In this document: positions 48,714 through 60,899 of the stretch, piece by piece
How positions within the stretch are numbered: the first letter of the stretch is position 1
Layout of the letters: the number at the start of each line of letters is the position of its first letter
Assembly: GCF_018252635.1 (NCBI RefSeq)
Contig: NZ_JAGTXM010000003.1
Span: 124,001 to 188,000 of the forward strand
Origin: Citrobacter amalonaticus
GTDB taxonomy: Bacteria; Pseudomonadota; Gammaproteobacteria; Enterobacterales; Enterobacteriaceae
Direction of reading: 5' to 3'
DNA: 64,000 nucleotides
The notes under the pieces: generated by a model
Told to the model about the DNA's origin: nothing
Seen by the model: the letters and a program-made list of their open reading frames with translations, nothing else
Database searches by the model: none
Made by a program: the position numbers and the translations under genes

Positions 48714-50576
48714 TCAGGTTGACGGTTTGACTTCTGGCTCATCGGCAACGTCTCCCGTGTGCTTGCCTTCATCGGTTCCCTGCCAGCCATGACGCTGAAT
48801 TAGCGACAGATGTTCGCGATCCTCAGTAATGATTTCGCTCAGCATCGCACTGGTACGCTTATAGACGGCCGCTCGGGAAGTCGCATCATCCTCACCCTTC
48901 GCCATCTCTTCCACCATTTGCGTATTAAAGCGGCGAAACAGGTCAGCGCGTTCACGCGCTTCATAACGACCAAGCCCGAGGCTTTCCAGCGCCAGACGCC
49001 CGGTTTTGAGCGCGCCTTCAAACGTTTCACGTTCCGGTTGCTCCACGCCCGCCTGGCGCAGGCGAATGTAATGATCGACATCACGCGCCCTGGCAATAAT
49101 TTGCAGGTTCGGAAAATGGTCTTTTACCATCTCCGTCAGCTCCAGACTGGTCTGCGGATCGTCGATAGCGTTGATCAGCACTTCCGCTTTCGCCGCCCCG
49201 GCGGACTCCAGCAGATCCATTCGCGTCGCATCGCCGTAAAATACCTTCATCCCAAATTTGCGCAGCGTTTCGATATGGTCCGGATCGTGATCGAGGACGA
49301 CCATCTTCACACCGCTGGAAAGCAGCAAACGACCGGTGATCTGCCCGAAACGTCCAAATCCGGCAATGATCACCCGCGGCTGTTCTTCATCAATTTCATC
49401 GGCTTCCCGCGCTTCACCGGTAGCCGATTTTTCCATTCGCGTGAGGATGACCAGGAAAATCGGCGTCGCCGCCATCGACAGCGCCACCGCCAGCGTCAGC
49501 GCCTTCGCCCATTGCGGATCGAGTACGTTTGCCATTTGCGCCGCGCCAAACACCACAAACGCGAACTCACTGCCCTGCCCGAGCAGTACGGCAAACCAGC
49601 GCCGCTGTTTATTCGGCACCTGTAGAGGACGGGCAATCAGCCACAGCATCCCGGTTTTAATCACCAGGAAACCGACCAGCAGAATAATGATTCGTAACGG
49701 ATTATCGATAAGCGTCCCGAAGTCGATAGACATACCGACGCCGATGAAAAACAGCCCCAGCAGCAGCCCTTTGAACGGCTCGATGTCGCTTTCCAGCGCA
49801 TGGCGATACTCAGAGCTTGCCAGCAATACGCCGGCCAGGAACGCCCCCATCGCCATCGACAGCCCTACTTCTTCCAGCAACAGCCCGAAGCCAAAAACCA
49901 GAAACAGCGCCACGGCGCTGAATACTTCGCGCAGGCCAGAACGTGCAACGAAACGCAGTGCCGGGCGGGTCACATAGCGTCCCAGCAGTACCACCAGGAC
50001 CAACGCCCCCGCCACCTTCAGTGCCGACAGCGCAAACGCCCCCAACGTCGTGGATGCCCCGCTGGTCGCCAGTAGCGGGATCATTGCCACCAGCGGAATC
50101 GCCGCGATATCCTGGAACAGCAACACGGCAAAAGCGCTACGCCCCATCTGCGAAACGGTCAGGTTGCGCTCATTCATCGCCTGCATGGCTATCGCCGTGG
50201 AGGAGAGCGCCAGCGTCATCCCGATCAGTTCCGCCACCTGCCAGCGCAGGCCGAGGAACATGCAGAACAGACCAATCAGGCCGCCGCAGACCACCATCTG
50301 CAGCGCACCGCCACCAAACACCGAGGCGCGCAGTTTCCATAACCGCTGGGGATCGAGCTCCAGACCAATCACGAACAGCATCAGCACCACGCCGATTTCA
50401 GCAAAGTGCAGAATAGATTCGGCATCCGTCACCAGACGTAAACCCCAGGGGCCGATGATACAACCGGCGATGAGATAGCCCAGCACCGAGCCTAAACCCA
50501 ACCGGACGGCAATCGGCACGATCAGCGCCGCCGATCCAAGATAAATCAGCGCCTGTATGAGCGTATGGCTATCCAT
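48714..50576 (-). CDS. kefC: Glutathione-regulated K+ efflux system protein KefC
   Basis: Inner-membrane K+/H+ antiporter of the CPA2 family, opened by glutathione adducts to acidify the cytoplasm and protect against electrophiles. It has 620 residues: about 12-13 membrane segments (1-385), then a cytosolic RCK_N Rossmann domain ([21 protein letters not shown] near 400) that senses glutathione and binds KefF. The start lies in the end of kefF (8-bp overlap) with GGAGG upstream. Confidence 0.97.
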   Translation of the reverse strand: MDSHTLIQALIYLGSAALIVPIAVRLGLGSVLGYLIAGCIIGPWGLRLVTDAESILHFAEIGVVLMLFVIGLELDPQRLWKLRASVFGGGALQMVVCGGLIGLFCMFLGLRWQVAELIGMTLALSSTAIAMQAMNERNLTVSQMGRSAFAVLLFQDIAAIPLVAMIPLLATSGASTTLGAFALSALKVAGALVLVVLLGRYVTRPALRFVARSGLREVFSAVALFLVFGFGLLLEEVGLSMAMGAFLAGVLLASSEYRHALESDIEPFKGLLLGLFFIGVGMSIDFGTLIDNPLRIIILLVGFLVIKTGMLWLIARPLQVPNKQRRWFAVLLGQGSEFAFVVFGAAQMANVLDPQWAKALTLAVALSMAATPIFLVILTRMEKSATGEAREADEIDEEQPRVIIAGFGRFGQITGRLLLSSGVKMVVLDHDPDHIETLRKFGMKVFYGDATRMDLLESAGAAKAEVLINAIDDPQTSLELTEMVKDHFPNLQIIARARDVDHYIRLRQAGVEQPERETFEGALKTGRLALESLGLGRYEARERADLFRRFNTQMVEEMAKGEDDATSRAAVYKRTSAMLSEIITEDREHLSLIQRHGWQGTDEGKHTGDVADEPEVKPST

Positions 50577-51099
50577 TGTGCGCCTCCTGCCATTCCATCA
50601 GTCGTTGCTTGTAATGACGCGCCTGCGCCTGCAGCGTTTCATCGTCGCAGATAAACGTACAATGCATTGCATACGGCTCAAGCCAGTTTAGCCCGCAGTA
50701 GATCGCTGTCGCCTGAAGCGGTTGAGAGAGCACGTCAAAACCGGGGTGTGAGCCGATGTCGAAGTGATTATCGCCGCCACCAGTCGTCACCGCCCACATC
50801 ACCTGTTTACCGCGCAGCGCGGTCCCACCGTGACCATAGGCCCAGCCGTGAGAAAGCACTTTGTCCATCCACAGTTTGAGTAGGGGGGGAACGCTGTACC
50901 ACTGCATCGGATGCTGCCAGACGATCAGGTCAGCGCGAGAAAGCGCCTCTTGTTCGGCAGCGATATCGATATTGAAGTCAGGATAGAGTTCATAGAGCGA
51001 ACGAACTTCGACGCCTTCCAGCGTCCTTGCCTGCTCAAGCATCCGTTTATTCGCATGCGAATGCTGCGGATAAGGATGCGCATAAATGATGAGAATCAT
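50569..51099 (-). CDS. kefF: KefF, quinone oxidoreductase and activator of KefC
   Basis: Flavodoxin-fold NAD(P)H dehydrogenase (FMN) that binds KefC and is needed for full activity; it may also reduce redox-cycling quinones. It has 176 residues. The FMN loop region ([15 protein letters not shown]) and [17 protein letters not shown] of the NQO1-like family are visible. It overlaps kefC by 8 bp, indicating a cotranscribed pair. A nested inverted repeat covers its ribosome binding site. Confidence 0.97.
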   Translation of the reverse strand: MILIIYAHPYPQHSHANKRMLEQARTLEGVEVRSLYELYPDFNIDIAAEQEALSRADLIVWQHPMQWYSVPPLLKLWMDKVLSHGWAYGHGGTALRGKQVMWAVTTGGGDNHFDIGSHPGFDVLSQPLQATAIYCGLNWLEPYAMHCTFICDDETLQAQARHYKQRLMEWQEAHNG

Positions 51100-51100
51100 G

Positions 51101-51164
51101 ATTAGCCTGTTATTTTACCACTCTGTTTTATAAGAGAGTGTAGTCAGTAAACCAACAGGCTAAT
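51101..51164. repeat. Nested inverted repeat over the kefF ribosome binding site
   Basis: Outer arms ATTAGCCTGTT (51101-51111) and AACAGGCTAAT (51154-51164) are perfectly complementary over 11 bp. Inside them CACTCT (51119-51124) and AGAGTG (51135-51140) form a second stem. The kefF ATG is at 51099, so the 3' arm in the transcript includes the ACAGG that would serve as its Shine-Dalgarno sequence. Confidence 0.75.
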
Positions 51165-51202
51165 AGTGAATATTATTGAGCGGATGAATGGGGAAAATTG
51201 AA

Positions 51203-51436
51203 CTAGTTATCCAGCTCGCTCATATTTTTCACCTGATCGCGGTTAATTTGCTCCGTCTGACCCGTTTCTGCATTTTTGTAGGAGACCAGGCCCGTGTCAT
51301 CGTCCACCTGCGGTTTTCCATCGGTGACAATGGTTCGACCATCCGTCGTACGCACGGCCTGATTCGAGGAGCAGCCGGCGAGAGTGAAGACGGTTGCTGC
51401 GGCAAAAATGGAAGCGAGTAATAGTTTCTTTTGCAT
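51203..51436 (-). CDS. YgdI/YgdR-type small lipoprotein
   Basis: A 77-residue predicted lipoprotein. The signal MQKKLLLASIFAAATVFTL is followed by a lipobox LAGC and then SSNQAVRTTDGRTIVTDGK, the layout of the YgdI/YgdR (DUF903) family, whose function is unknown. A GGAG ribosome binding site lies 6-7 bases before the ATG. Serine after the lipid-modified cysteine predicts transfer to the outer membrane by Lol. E. coli K-12 as I know it has no gene here between kefF and yaaU. Confidence 0.88.
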   Translation of the reverse strand: MQKKLLLASIFAAATVFTLAGCSSNQAVRTTDGRTIVTDGKPQVDDDTGLVSYKNAETGQTEQINRDQVKNMSELDN

Positions 51437-51528
51437 GGTGTTCTCCCTGCTTTTCAGTCATATACCCATTAACTGTAGACGCGCTGACTGAGGCTGAGGG
51501 CAAATACAGAACACTCTGAAGGCTCACC

Positions 51529-52860
51529 TTAACACAGCGGTTTCCTGCGAATCGTCATCGTACTGGTCTGGGCAAGCGTCAGGCCACGTGTTTCTGGTGC
51601 AAAGGCAATGGAGACCAGCAGCCCGATCAACGAGATCCCTGCCCCCATCAACATCACCTGATTGATGCCATATTTAGTGATGAAAATCGGCAGCGCCCAG
51701 GTGGAGAGAATGGTGCCGATACGGCTCAACGACATGATCACCCCCACAGCGGAAGCGCGAATATCGGTCGGAAACAGCTCATTGGGATAGAGCCACTGTA
51801 GATTCCCCGGACCACCGGAGAAAAAGGCATACACCGCGAATGCCGTCACCACCAGCCAGATGCCCATTTCCGGGATCAGCCCCAGCACTGCCAGCGCCAG
51901 CGTCATCATCACGAAGCTGCCAATCAGCAGCGGCCTCCGCCCCGCGCTGTTCAGCCAGAACATCGGCGGGATACAGCCCAGCATAAAGAACAGGCTGATC
52001 ACCACGTTTCCCAGCGCCGCGCTCTTCCCGGCGCCTAGTCCCAACAGACCGACAATCTGCGGACCAAAAGTGTAAATGGCAAACATTGGGATCACCTGAC
52101 AGGTCCAGATCGCGGCGACAAACAGCACGAACGGAAAGTGACGGCGATTAAACAACTGCATAAAACGCGTCTCCTGCGCCGTGTCTTCATCGAATGCCAC
52201 CGGCTCGCCGAACAGCTTGATCATCATTGCTTCGCACTCTTTGACCCGCCCTTTGCGCAACAGCCAGCGCGGGGATTCGGGCAGATCAAAGCGACCGATC
52301 AGGATCAGAAGACAGGGGATCGCCGCGCTCCCCAGCATCCAGCGCCAGCCGCCTTCGACGTCATACAACCAATAGCCAACCAGATCGGCGCAAGTCGCGC
52401 CGACATACCACATCGCCGCAATAAAACTGATCGAGAAAGCGCGTTGTCGGGTGCTGGAAAATTCAGTGATCATTGAGGTGGCAATGGGATAATCCGCACC
52501 AATCACGATCCCTATCAGCACCCGCATCACCAGCAACTCAACTGGAGACGAGACAAACATAGTGGCGACCGATATCACCCCGATGGCAACGATATCGATG
52601 AGGAACATTTTGCGCCGCCCCACTTTATCCGAGATATATCCGAACAAAGAGGTACCGACAAACAGTCCGGCCAGCGTTCCCGCGCCCAGCAAACCAATCC
52701 AGTCGGCATCCAGCTTCAGCGCTGGCGTGAGCTGTTCCAGCGCGACGCCAATCATCACCAGCACATAACCGTCCAGAAACGGGCCGCCGCTTCCCCACAG
52801 CATAATCCTGCGGTGAATTGAGGAGAACTGGATGTCATCAAAGTTCCTGGGCTGTTGCAT
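51529..52860 (-). CDS. yaaU: MFS transporter YaaU, sugar-porter-like
   Basis: Twelve-segment major facilitator of the sugar porter type, substrate unknown. The start at 52860 (MQQPRNFDDIQFSSIHRR) follows AGGAC and gives 443 residues, the E. coli length. Family signatures SDKVGRRKMFL, IGADYPIATSMI, LPESPRWLL and the C-terminal APETRGLTL are visible. It lies downstream of fixX on the same strand, separated by REPs; a link to carnitine metabolism is only positional. Confidence 0.94.
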   Translation of the reverse strand: MQQPRNFDDIQFSSIHRRIMLWGSGGPFLDGYVLVMIGVALEQLTPALKLDADWIGLLGAGTLAGLFVGTSLFGYISDKVGRRKMFLIDIVAIGVISVATMFVSSPVELLVMRVLIGIVIGADYPIATSMITEFSSTRQRAFSISFIAAMWYVGATCADLVGYWLYDVEGGWRWMLGSAAIPCLLILIGRFDLPESPRWLLRKGRVKECEAMMIKLFGEPVAFDEDTAQETRFMQLFNRRHFPFVLFVAAIWTCQVIPMFAIYTFGPQIVGLLGLGAGKSAALGNVVISLFFMLGCIPPMFWLNSAGRRPLLIGSFVMMTLALAVLGLIPEMGIWLVVTAFAVYAFFSGGPGNLQWLYPNELFPTDIRASAVGVIMSLSRIGTILSTWALPIFITKYGINQVMLMGAGISLIGLLVSIAFAPETRGLTLAQTSTMTIRRKPLC

Positions 52861-52901
52861 GGCAATGTCCTGTTTGCCGACATTCGGCATTAGTGCTTAA
52901 C

Positions 52902-52978
52902 TGCCTGATGGCGCTGCGCTTATCAGACCTGGTTGTCCCCTGAAGGCCGGATAAGGCATTTTCGCCGCCATCCGGCAC
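52902..52978. repeat. REP pair between yaaU and fixX
   Basis: TGCCTGATGGCGCTGCGCTT and GGCCGGATAAGGC...GCCATCCGGCA form an inverted REP pair downstream of the fixX stop. Confidence 0.87.
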
Positions 52979-52983
52979 CAGGT

Positions 52984-53271
52984 TTAACCGTAACGAAACT
53001 CCACGCCGAAGGTGCCGCGCGGGTACTCCCATTTTTCCAGCGCCGTATCGAGTCCGAGAATTCGGCACGTTCCACACTCCAGGCATCCGGCATAATCAAA
53101 GCGCACGCTGCCGTCATCCTGCTTTTTGTATAACCCCGCAGGACAGGCTTTGATCAACACCTCCAGCACCTGTTTGTCCGGTGCGGTCTTCATGATGATG
53201 TGCGGATGTTCTTCATCGACATTGAATTTGTTGACGCCCAGCTTGACGTCTACGTTGACGGGAGAAGTCAT
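52984..53271 (-). CDS. fixX: Ferredoxin-like protein FixX
   Basis: 95-residue ferredoxin-like partner of FixC, expected to carry electrons in the anaerobic carnitine pathway. Cysteines occur in IKACPAGLY and AGCLECGTCRIL, which fits a single [4Fe-4S] cluster with degenerate second site, as in the family. It overlaps the fixC stop by 4 bp. Last gene of fixABCX. Confidence 0.96.
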   Translation of the reverse strand: MTSPVNVDVKLGVNKFNVDEEHPHIIMKTAPDKQVLEVLIKACPAGLYKKQDDGSVRFDYAGCLECGTCRILGLDTALEKWEYPRGTFGVEFRYG

Positions 53272-54554
53272 AATACGGTCACTCCTTTAATGCCATCCTT
53301 CATCAGGTTGATGAAACCCACCTTCTTCGCATGGCGCAGGATCTTCTTACGCATCGGTACCGGCGCGCTGCCGTCGACGGTAAAGAGGTCGCGTGCGATA
53401 CCAACAGCCATTTCCGGATAACGGGTAAACATGCGCGGGTTATCGAGGAACGCGGGCAGTCGCTGGTACATGCGCATATCGCGCATCGGGCCGTCATCAA
53501 GATGCTGGCGATATTCCGCCAGCCCCTGCCGGCTAAAGTCGTTGCGTTGCATGGCAGAGAGCACTGTTTTCGCCGCCGCTTCACCCGCGGCCACCGCGAG
53601 ATCCATCCCGCGAATGGTAAAGCCGAGGTTCATACACATACCCGCCGCGTCGCCGGCAATCAGCACGCCGTCACCCACCAGCTCAGGTTGCATATTCATT
53701 CCCGCTTCTGGCACCACGTGCGCGGCGTACTCTACCAGTTTGCCGCCAGCGATTAGCGGGGCAACGGCCGGATGCTGTTTGAAATCTTCCAGCATTTGCG
53801 GGACCGACTTTTTCGCCTCTTTCAGATGATGAAGCCCGCATACCAGCCCCAATGACAGGGTCGTTTCGTTGGTATACAGGAAGCCGCCGCCCATCAGGCC
53901 ATCTGTGGGTGAGCCAGCGAACAGGCAGGCAGCCCCTTCGTTGCCCTGCAACTGGAAGCGATCTTCAATTACCGACTTCGGCAATTCGATCAGCTCTTTC
54001 ACGCCGACCGCCACGTGCGCGGCCTCAACGCGTTTCGCCATTCCCAGTTTTTCCGCCAGCAGGGAGTTGACGCCATCAGCGAGGATCACCACTTTCGATT
54101 CGATGACGTCGCCATCCGCTTCCACGCCAATGACTTTGCCATCGCGCTGCACGACATTGTCCACACGGATCCCGGTGATCAGTTGCGCACCCGCCTCTTC
54201 CGCCTGTTCCATCAGCCAGGCGTCAAATTTACTGCGCAACACCGAATAAGAGACCTGCGACGGAGCCGCCTTTTCACCGTTGAGATAGTCCACGGTCATC
54301 GACCCGTTGTCGGTCATAAAGGCGAGCTTTTCGTGAGTAATGACTCGTTCAACAGGGGCCTGCTCAGCAAAGCCTGGAATAATACGCTCCAGGCTGTGGG
54401 CGTACAGACGCCCACCGGTGACATTCTTCGCGCCAGCGGAATTTCCGCGCTCGATAACCAACACCTGCGCCCCTTCGCGGGCGAGCACCAGGGCCGCGAC
54501 AGAACCAGCTAGCCCCGCGCCCACGATGATCGCATCAAAGATATCTTCGGACAT
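53268..54554 (-). CDS. fixC: FAD-dependent oxidoreductase FixC (ETF-quinone oxidoreductase family)
   Basis: Flavoprotein homologous to electron transfer flavoprotein:quinone oxidoreductase, thought to help pass electrons toward crotonobetaine reductase CaiA. It has 428 residues. The FAD-binding N-terminus IIVGAGLAGSVAALVLAREG and the downstream VLIAGDAAGMCMN are intact. It starts 22 bp after the fixB stop. Confidence 0.96.
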   Translation of the reverse strand: MSEDIFDAIIVGAGLAGSVAALVLAREGAQVLVIERGNSAGAKNVTGGRLYAHSLERIIPGFAEQAPVERVITHEKLAFMTDNGSMTVDYLNGEKAAPSQVSYSVLRSKFDAWLMEQAEEAGAQLITGIRVDNVVQRDGKVIGVEADGDVIESKVVILADGVNSLLAEKLGMAKRVEAAHVAVGVKELIELPKSVIEDRFQLQGNEGAACLFAGSPTDGLMGGGFLYTNETTLSLGLVCGLHHLKEAKKSVPQMLEDFKQHPAVAPLIAGGKLVEYAAHVVPEAGMNMQPELVGDGVLIAGDAAGMCMNLGFTIRGMDLAVAAGEAAAKTVLSAMQRNDFSRQGLAEYRQHLDDGPMRDMRMYQRLPAFLDNPRMFTRYPEMAVGIARDLFTVDGSAPVPMRKKILRHAKKVGFINLMKDGIKGVTVL

Positions 54555-54576
54555 ACGTACTCCCTGCCTGAATGGG

Positions 54577-55518
54577 TTAGCGTGCCAGTGCGGTCGTCAG
54601 CGCGGGCAGGATCTTCAGCGCATCGCCGACAATGCCGTAATCCGCGTACTGAAATATCGGCGCATTTTTGTCTTTGTTGATGGCAAAAATAGTCTGCGCG
54701 CCGTTCGCCCCAACCATGTGCTGGATCTGTCCGGAGATCCCTACCGCCAGGTAAAGTTCCGGCTTGAGCATCAGATTCGAGATCCCAACATAGCGCTCAT
54801 GTTCCATCCACTTCTCGTTTTCGGCGACCGGACGCGAGCAGGCCAGCTCCGCGCCAATGGTCTGACACAGCGCTTGCGCCAGTGAGATATTCTCTTTGCT
54901 GCCGATGCCGCGTCCCACGCTAACCACCAGCCGGGCTTTGTCGAGATCGACGCTATTACTTTGACGTGGTTGAGTGGCAGTGCGGGTGACGGATATTGCC
55001 GGTGCCTGCCAGGCCACGCTGTGCGTCTCGCCGTTGCGGGTGGCATCTGGCTGTTGCGGCTCAAAAGTGCCGCTACTGAGCGTCAGCACCGCAAACGGCG
55101 TGGAGATCGTCTCTTCGCCCATCGCCAGACCGCCATACACCATATGTTTAACCGTCGCCCGACCATCCTGCTGCGTCACGACGCTGGCATCATTAGATAC
55201 CGTTGCGGCGAGGCGATAACCCAGTTTTGCCGCCAGCAGCTTGCCGCGACGGGTGTTGGGTAGCAGCAGCAGGCCTGAATCGCCCTGTTGACGAACGGTC
55301 TGTGCCATTACGTCCGCATACTCTTCCACCATGCGATCGTCCGGTTTGCCGCTCAGTTGCCAGACGTGATGCGCGCCCAGTTGAATCGCTGCGGTCGTCT
55401 CATCGGCGCTTTGCACAAATGCGTTAACCTGTTCACCTAAAATCTGCGCGCCGCTCATCAGTTCCGGCAGGCGAGACGCGGTATCGCTGAATACCCAGAC
55501 GCTGGAAAACTTGCTCAT
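54577..55518 (-). CDS. fixB: FixB, electron transfer flavoprotein alpha-like subunit
   Basis: ETF alpha-type subunit that should bind FAD and pair with FixA. It has 313 residues. The C-terminal FAD-binding region is recognisable ([20 protein letters not shown], then [13 protein letters not shown] and [14 protein letters not shown]). It is needed for carnitine reduction in E. coli. It lies 12 bp after fixA. Confidence 0.96.
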   Translation of the reverse strand: MSKFSSVWVFSDTASRLPELMSGAQILGEQVNAFVQSADETTAAIQLGAHHVWQLSGKPDDRMVEEYADVMAQTVRQQGDSGLLLLPNTRRGKLLAAKLGYRLAATVSNDASVVTQQDGRATVKHMVYGGLAMGEETISTPFAVLTLSSGTFEPQQPDATRNGETHSVAWQAPAISVTRTATQPRQSNSVDLDKARLVVSVGRGIGSKENISLAQALCQTIGAELACSRPVAENEKWMEHERYVGISNLMLKPELYLAVGISGQIQHMVGANGAQTIFAINKDKNAPIFQYADYGIVGDALKILPALTTALAR

Positions 55519-55530
55519 AACATCCCCTTC

Positions 55531-56304
55531 TTAATTAATGATTTTGCGCAGACTATCGGCAAACGCAGCGATCTGATCTTCACCATCGCCTTCAATCACA
55601 ATGCGTTGACGCTCACGTTGTTTCGGTGCGGCCACCGTTTGTGTGGACCAGGCGTCCCCGGCGCTGAAGCCAATATCAGCCGCCGACCAGACCTGAACCG
55701 GTTTTTTTGCCGCGCCCAGAATGGCTTTCATCGACGGAATTTGTGGGGAGTTAATGTCGGTAGAGACGGCCACGACCGCCGGAAGAGGAATGCTCAGTGT
55801 TTCAATTTCATCTTCCAGTTCACGTTCAACGATCAGTGTGTTTTCCGTCAGTGAAAGGATTTTGCTCACACCATTGATAGCGGGAATATTCAGCGTTTCC
55901 CCCACCAGAAGACTGACCTGCTGGGCGTAGAGATCGGAAGAGCCGTCGCCGCAGAGAATCAGGTCAAACCCCGATTTTTGTGCAGCAGCGGCTAGCGCCG
56001 CAGCGGTCTGTTGTGGCAGCGACTGCTCGAACTGGTCGTCAATGACCACCACCAGCTCGTCCGGGCCGCGGGAAAGGACATCTTTGCGCCCCTTCGCGTT
56101 GGTTAACGCTTTGCCGCCCACGCTCAGGGCGATCACCTGCGCGTCGCTGACCTGCTGTTTCAGTTGGCAGGCCGCTTCAATTGCATTCAGATCGTACTGG
56201 CTGATTTTGCCATCCGCTTTGCTGAAATCTAATGAACCATCTGCGTGATTGACGACAATATCCTGTTCATCAGGTACACACTTGTAGCAAGTAATTATCT
56301 TCAT
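55531..56304 (-). CDS. fixA: FixA, electron transfer flavoprotein beta-like subunit
   Basis: ETF beta-type subunit, partner of FixB. The start at 56304 ([16 protein letters not shown]) gives 257 residues (E. coli 256); a six-codon upstream extension lacks the family N-terminus. The AMP-binding-type stretch ([16 protein letters not shown]) is present. First gene of fixABCX, divergent from caiT across the CaiF/CRP region. Confidence 0.96.
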   Translation of the reverse strand: MKIITCYKCVPDEQDIVVNHADGSLDFSKADGKISQYDLNAIEAACQLKQQVSDAQVIALSVGGKALTNAKGRKDVLSRGPDELVVVIDDQFEQSLPQQTAAALAAAAQKSGFDLILCGDGSSDLYAQQVSLLVGETLNIPAINGVSKILSLTENTLIVERELEDEIETLSIPLPAVVAVSTDINSPQIPSMKAILGAAKKPVQVWSAADIGFSAGDAWSTQTVAAPKQRERQRIVIEGDGEDQIAAFADSLRKIIN

Positions 56305-56433
56305 TGCATCTCCAGATATCATGAAGGAAACGTATTTATATCGGCGGTGTTAAATACAGATATCACGCTCTTTAATTCGGAAATAAAACCATAATCACCA
56401 ATATTGAAAATGTCACACACTGATATTCGCAAC

Positions 56434-56468
56434 TTTCAATATTGTTAACCCCCTCACCAATATTGAAA
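56434..56468. promoter_or_regulatory. CaiF-type operator, first copy
   Basis: TTTCAATATTG (56434-56444) and CAATATTGAAA (56458-56468) are perfect inverted 11-bp half-sites separated by 13 bp. This is the geometry described for CaiF binding in E. coli. Confidence 0.8.
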
Positions 56469-56489
56469 TTCGCTGTCAAAAAGAAATAT

Positions 56490-56524
56490 TTTCAATATTG
56501 TCTGGCAGATCACCAATATTGAAC
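56490..56524. promoter_or_regulatory. CaiF-type operator, second copy
   Basis: TTTCAATATTG (56490-56500) and CAATATTGAAC (56514-56524), again 13 bp apart, differ by one base from a perfect inverted repeat. It is 56 bp from the first copy, centre to centre. Confidence 0.8.
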
Positions 56525-56619
56525 GCCAAACGGCGAAAAACCCAGCAAACAAAAATCTAACGCAATGATTTAACGCTGTTTTTAAGGATAATTAGCGACA
56601 AAACGCCCCAGAGTAAAAG

Positions 56620-56635
56620 TGTGACGAAGATTACA
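56620..56635. promoter_or_regulatory. CRP-like site upstream of caiT
   Basis: TGTGA-N6-TTACA matches the CRP consensus TGTGA-N6-TCACA at nine of ten positions, about 150 bp before the caiT start. CRP control of cai is established in E. coli. Confidence 0.65.
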
Positions 56636-56755
56636 GAATGCCGCAAAATGAATACCCATTATGAGTTACTCGCTAACGCGTCCTGAGGTTAAACGGGTAT
56701 CAACAAATATTTAATAAAAATAAACAAAAATAAAACAAACGGGAACGCCAAATAA

Positions 56756-58300
<1,545 letters not shown>

Positions 58301-58332
58301 ACCTAATTACCCCATGACATAGAGGTTAGAAG

Positions 58333-59475
58333 ATGGATTTCAATTTCAATGATGAGCAGGAACTGTTTGTCGCCGGTATTCGTGAGTTGATGGCCAGTGA
58401 GAACTGGGAAGCCTACTTTGCCGAGTGCGATCGCGACAGCGTGTATCCGGAGCGTTTCGTGAAAGCGCTGGCGGACATGGGTATCGATAGCCTGCTGATC
58501 CCGGAAGAACATGGCGGCCTGGAAGCCGGATTCGTCACCGTCGCCGCCGTCTGGATGGAACTGGGCCGCCTCGGCGCGCCCACCTACGTGCTGTATCAAC
58601 TGCCGGGCGGTTTTAATACCTTCCTGCGCGAAGGGACCCAGGAGCAGATCGATAAAATCATGGCGTTCCAAGGAACCGGGAAACAAATGTGGAACTCCGC
58701 CATCACCGAACCGGGAGCGGGATCGGATGTCGGCAGTCTGAAAACCACTTATACCCGCAAAAATGGTAAGGTTTATCTTAATGGGAGTAAGTGTTTTATC
58801 ACCAGTAGCGCCTATACCCCTTATATCGTGGTGATGGCAAGAGACGGCGCTTCCCCGGATAAACCCATCTATACCGAATGGTTTGTCGACATGAGCAAAC
58901 CCGGCATCAAGGTCAACAAACTTGAGAAGCTGGGTTTGCGTATGGACAGCTGCTGTGAAATCAACTTTGACGATGTCGAGCTGGACGAAAAAGACATGTT
59001 CGGTCGGGAAGGTAACGGCTTTAACCGCGTAAAAGAAGAGTTCGACCACGAGCGTTTCCTGGTAGCCCTCACCAACTACGGTACCGCAATGTGCGCCTTT
59101 GAAGACGCGGCGCGCTACGCCAACCAACGCGTGCAGTTTGGTGAAACGATCGGTCGTTTCCAGCTGATCCAAGAGAAGTTCGCTCATATGGCGATCAAAT
59201 TAAACTCCATGAAAAACATGCTGCTGGAAGCCGCGTGGAAAGCTGACAACGGCACCATCACCTCGGGTGATGCGGCGATGTGCAAATACTTCTGCGCCAA
59301 TGCGGCGTTTGACGTGGTGGATACCTCCATGCAGGTTCTCGGCGGCGTGGGGATTGCGGGCAACCATCGCATCACCCGCTTCTGGCGTGACCTGCGCGTT
59401 GACCGCGTATCCGGCGGCTCTGACGAAATGCAGATCCTGACGCTCGGTCGCGCCGTGTTGAAGCAATACCGTTAA
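58333..59475 (+). CDS. caiA: Crotonobetainyl-CoA reductase CaiA
   Basis: Acyl-CoA dehydrogenase-family flavoenzyme that reduces crotonobetainyl-CoA to gamma-butyrobetainyl-CoA, most likely with electrons from FixAB. It has 380 residues. The family motifs [17 protein letters not shown], and near the C-terminus [20 protein letters not shown], are intact. It lies 32 bp after caiT. Confidence 0.97.
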   Translation: MDFNFNDEQELFVAGIRELMASENWEAYFAECDRDSVYPERFVKALADMGIDSLLIPEEHGGLEAGFVTVAAVWMELGRLGAPTYVLYQLPGGFNTFLREGTQEQIDKIMAFQGTGKQMWNSAITEPGAGSDVGSLKTTYTRKNGKVYLNGSKCFITSSAYTPYIVVMARDGASPDKPIYTEWFVDMSKPGIKVNKLEKLGLRMDSCCEINFDDVELDEKDMFGREGNGFNRVKEEFDHERFLVALTNYGTAMCAFEDAARYANQRVQFGETIGRFQLIQEKFAHMAIKLNSMKNMLLEAAWKADNGTITSGDAAMCKYFCANAAFDVVDTSMQVLGGVGIAGNHRITRFWRDLRVDRVSGGSDEMQILTLGRAVLKQYR

Positions 59476-60837
<1,362 letters not shown>

Positions 60838-60845
60838 TTGCGAAA

Positions 60846-60870
60846 TGCTGACCGGCTTGCCCGGTTAGCA
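60846..60870 (+). repeat. Hairpin between caiB and caiC
   Basis: TGCTGACCGG and CCGGTTAGCA are inverted arms (one mismatch) around a 5-base loop, in the 62-bp gap between caiB and caiC. No T-run follows it. Confidence 0.55.
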
Positions 60871-60899
60871 CAACGCCAGTAAAGATGGACAGGAGTGCA

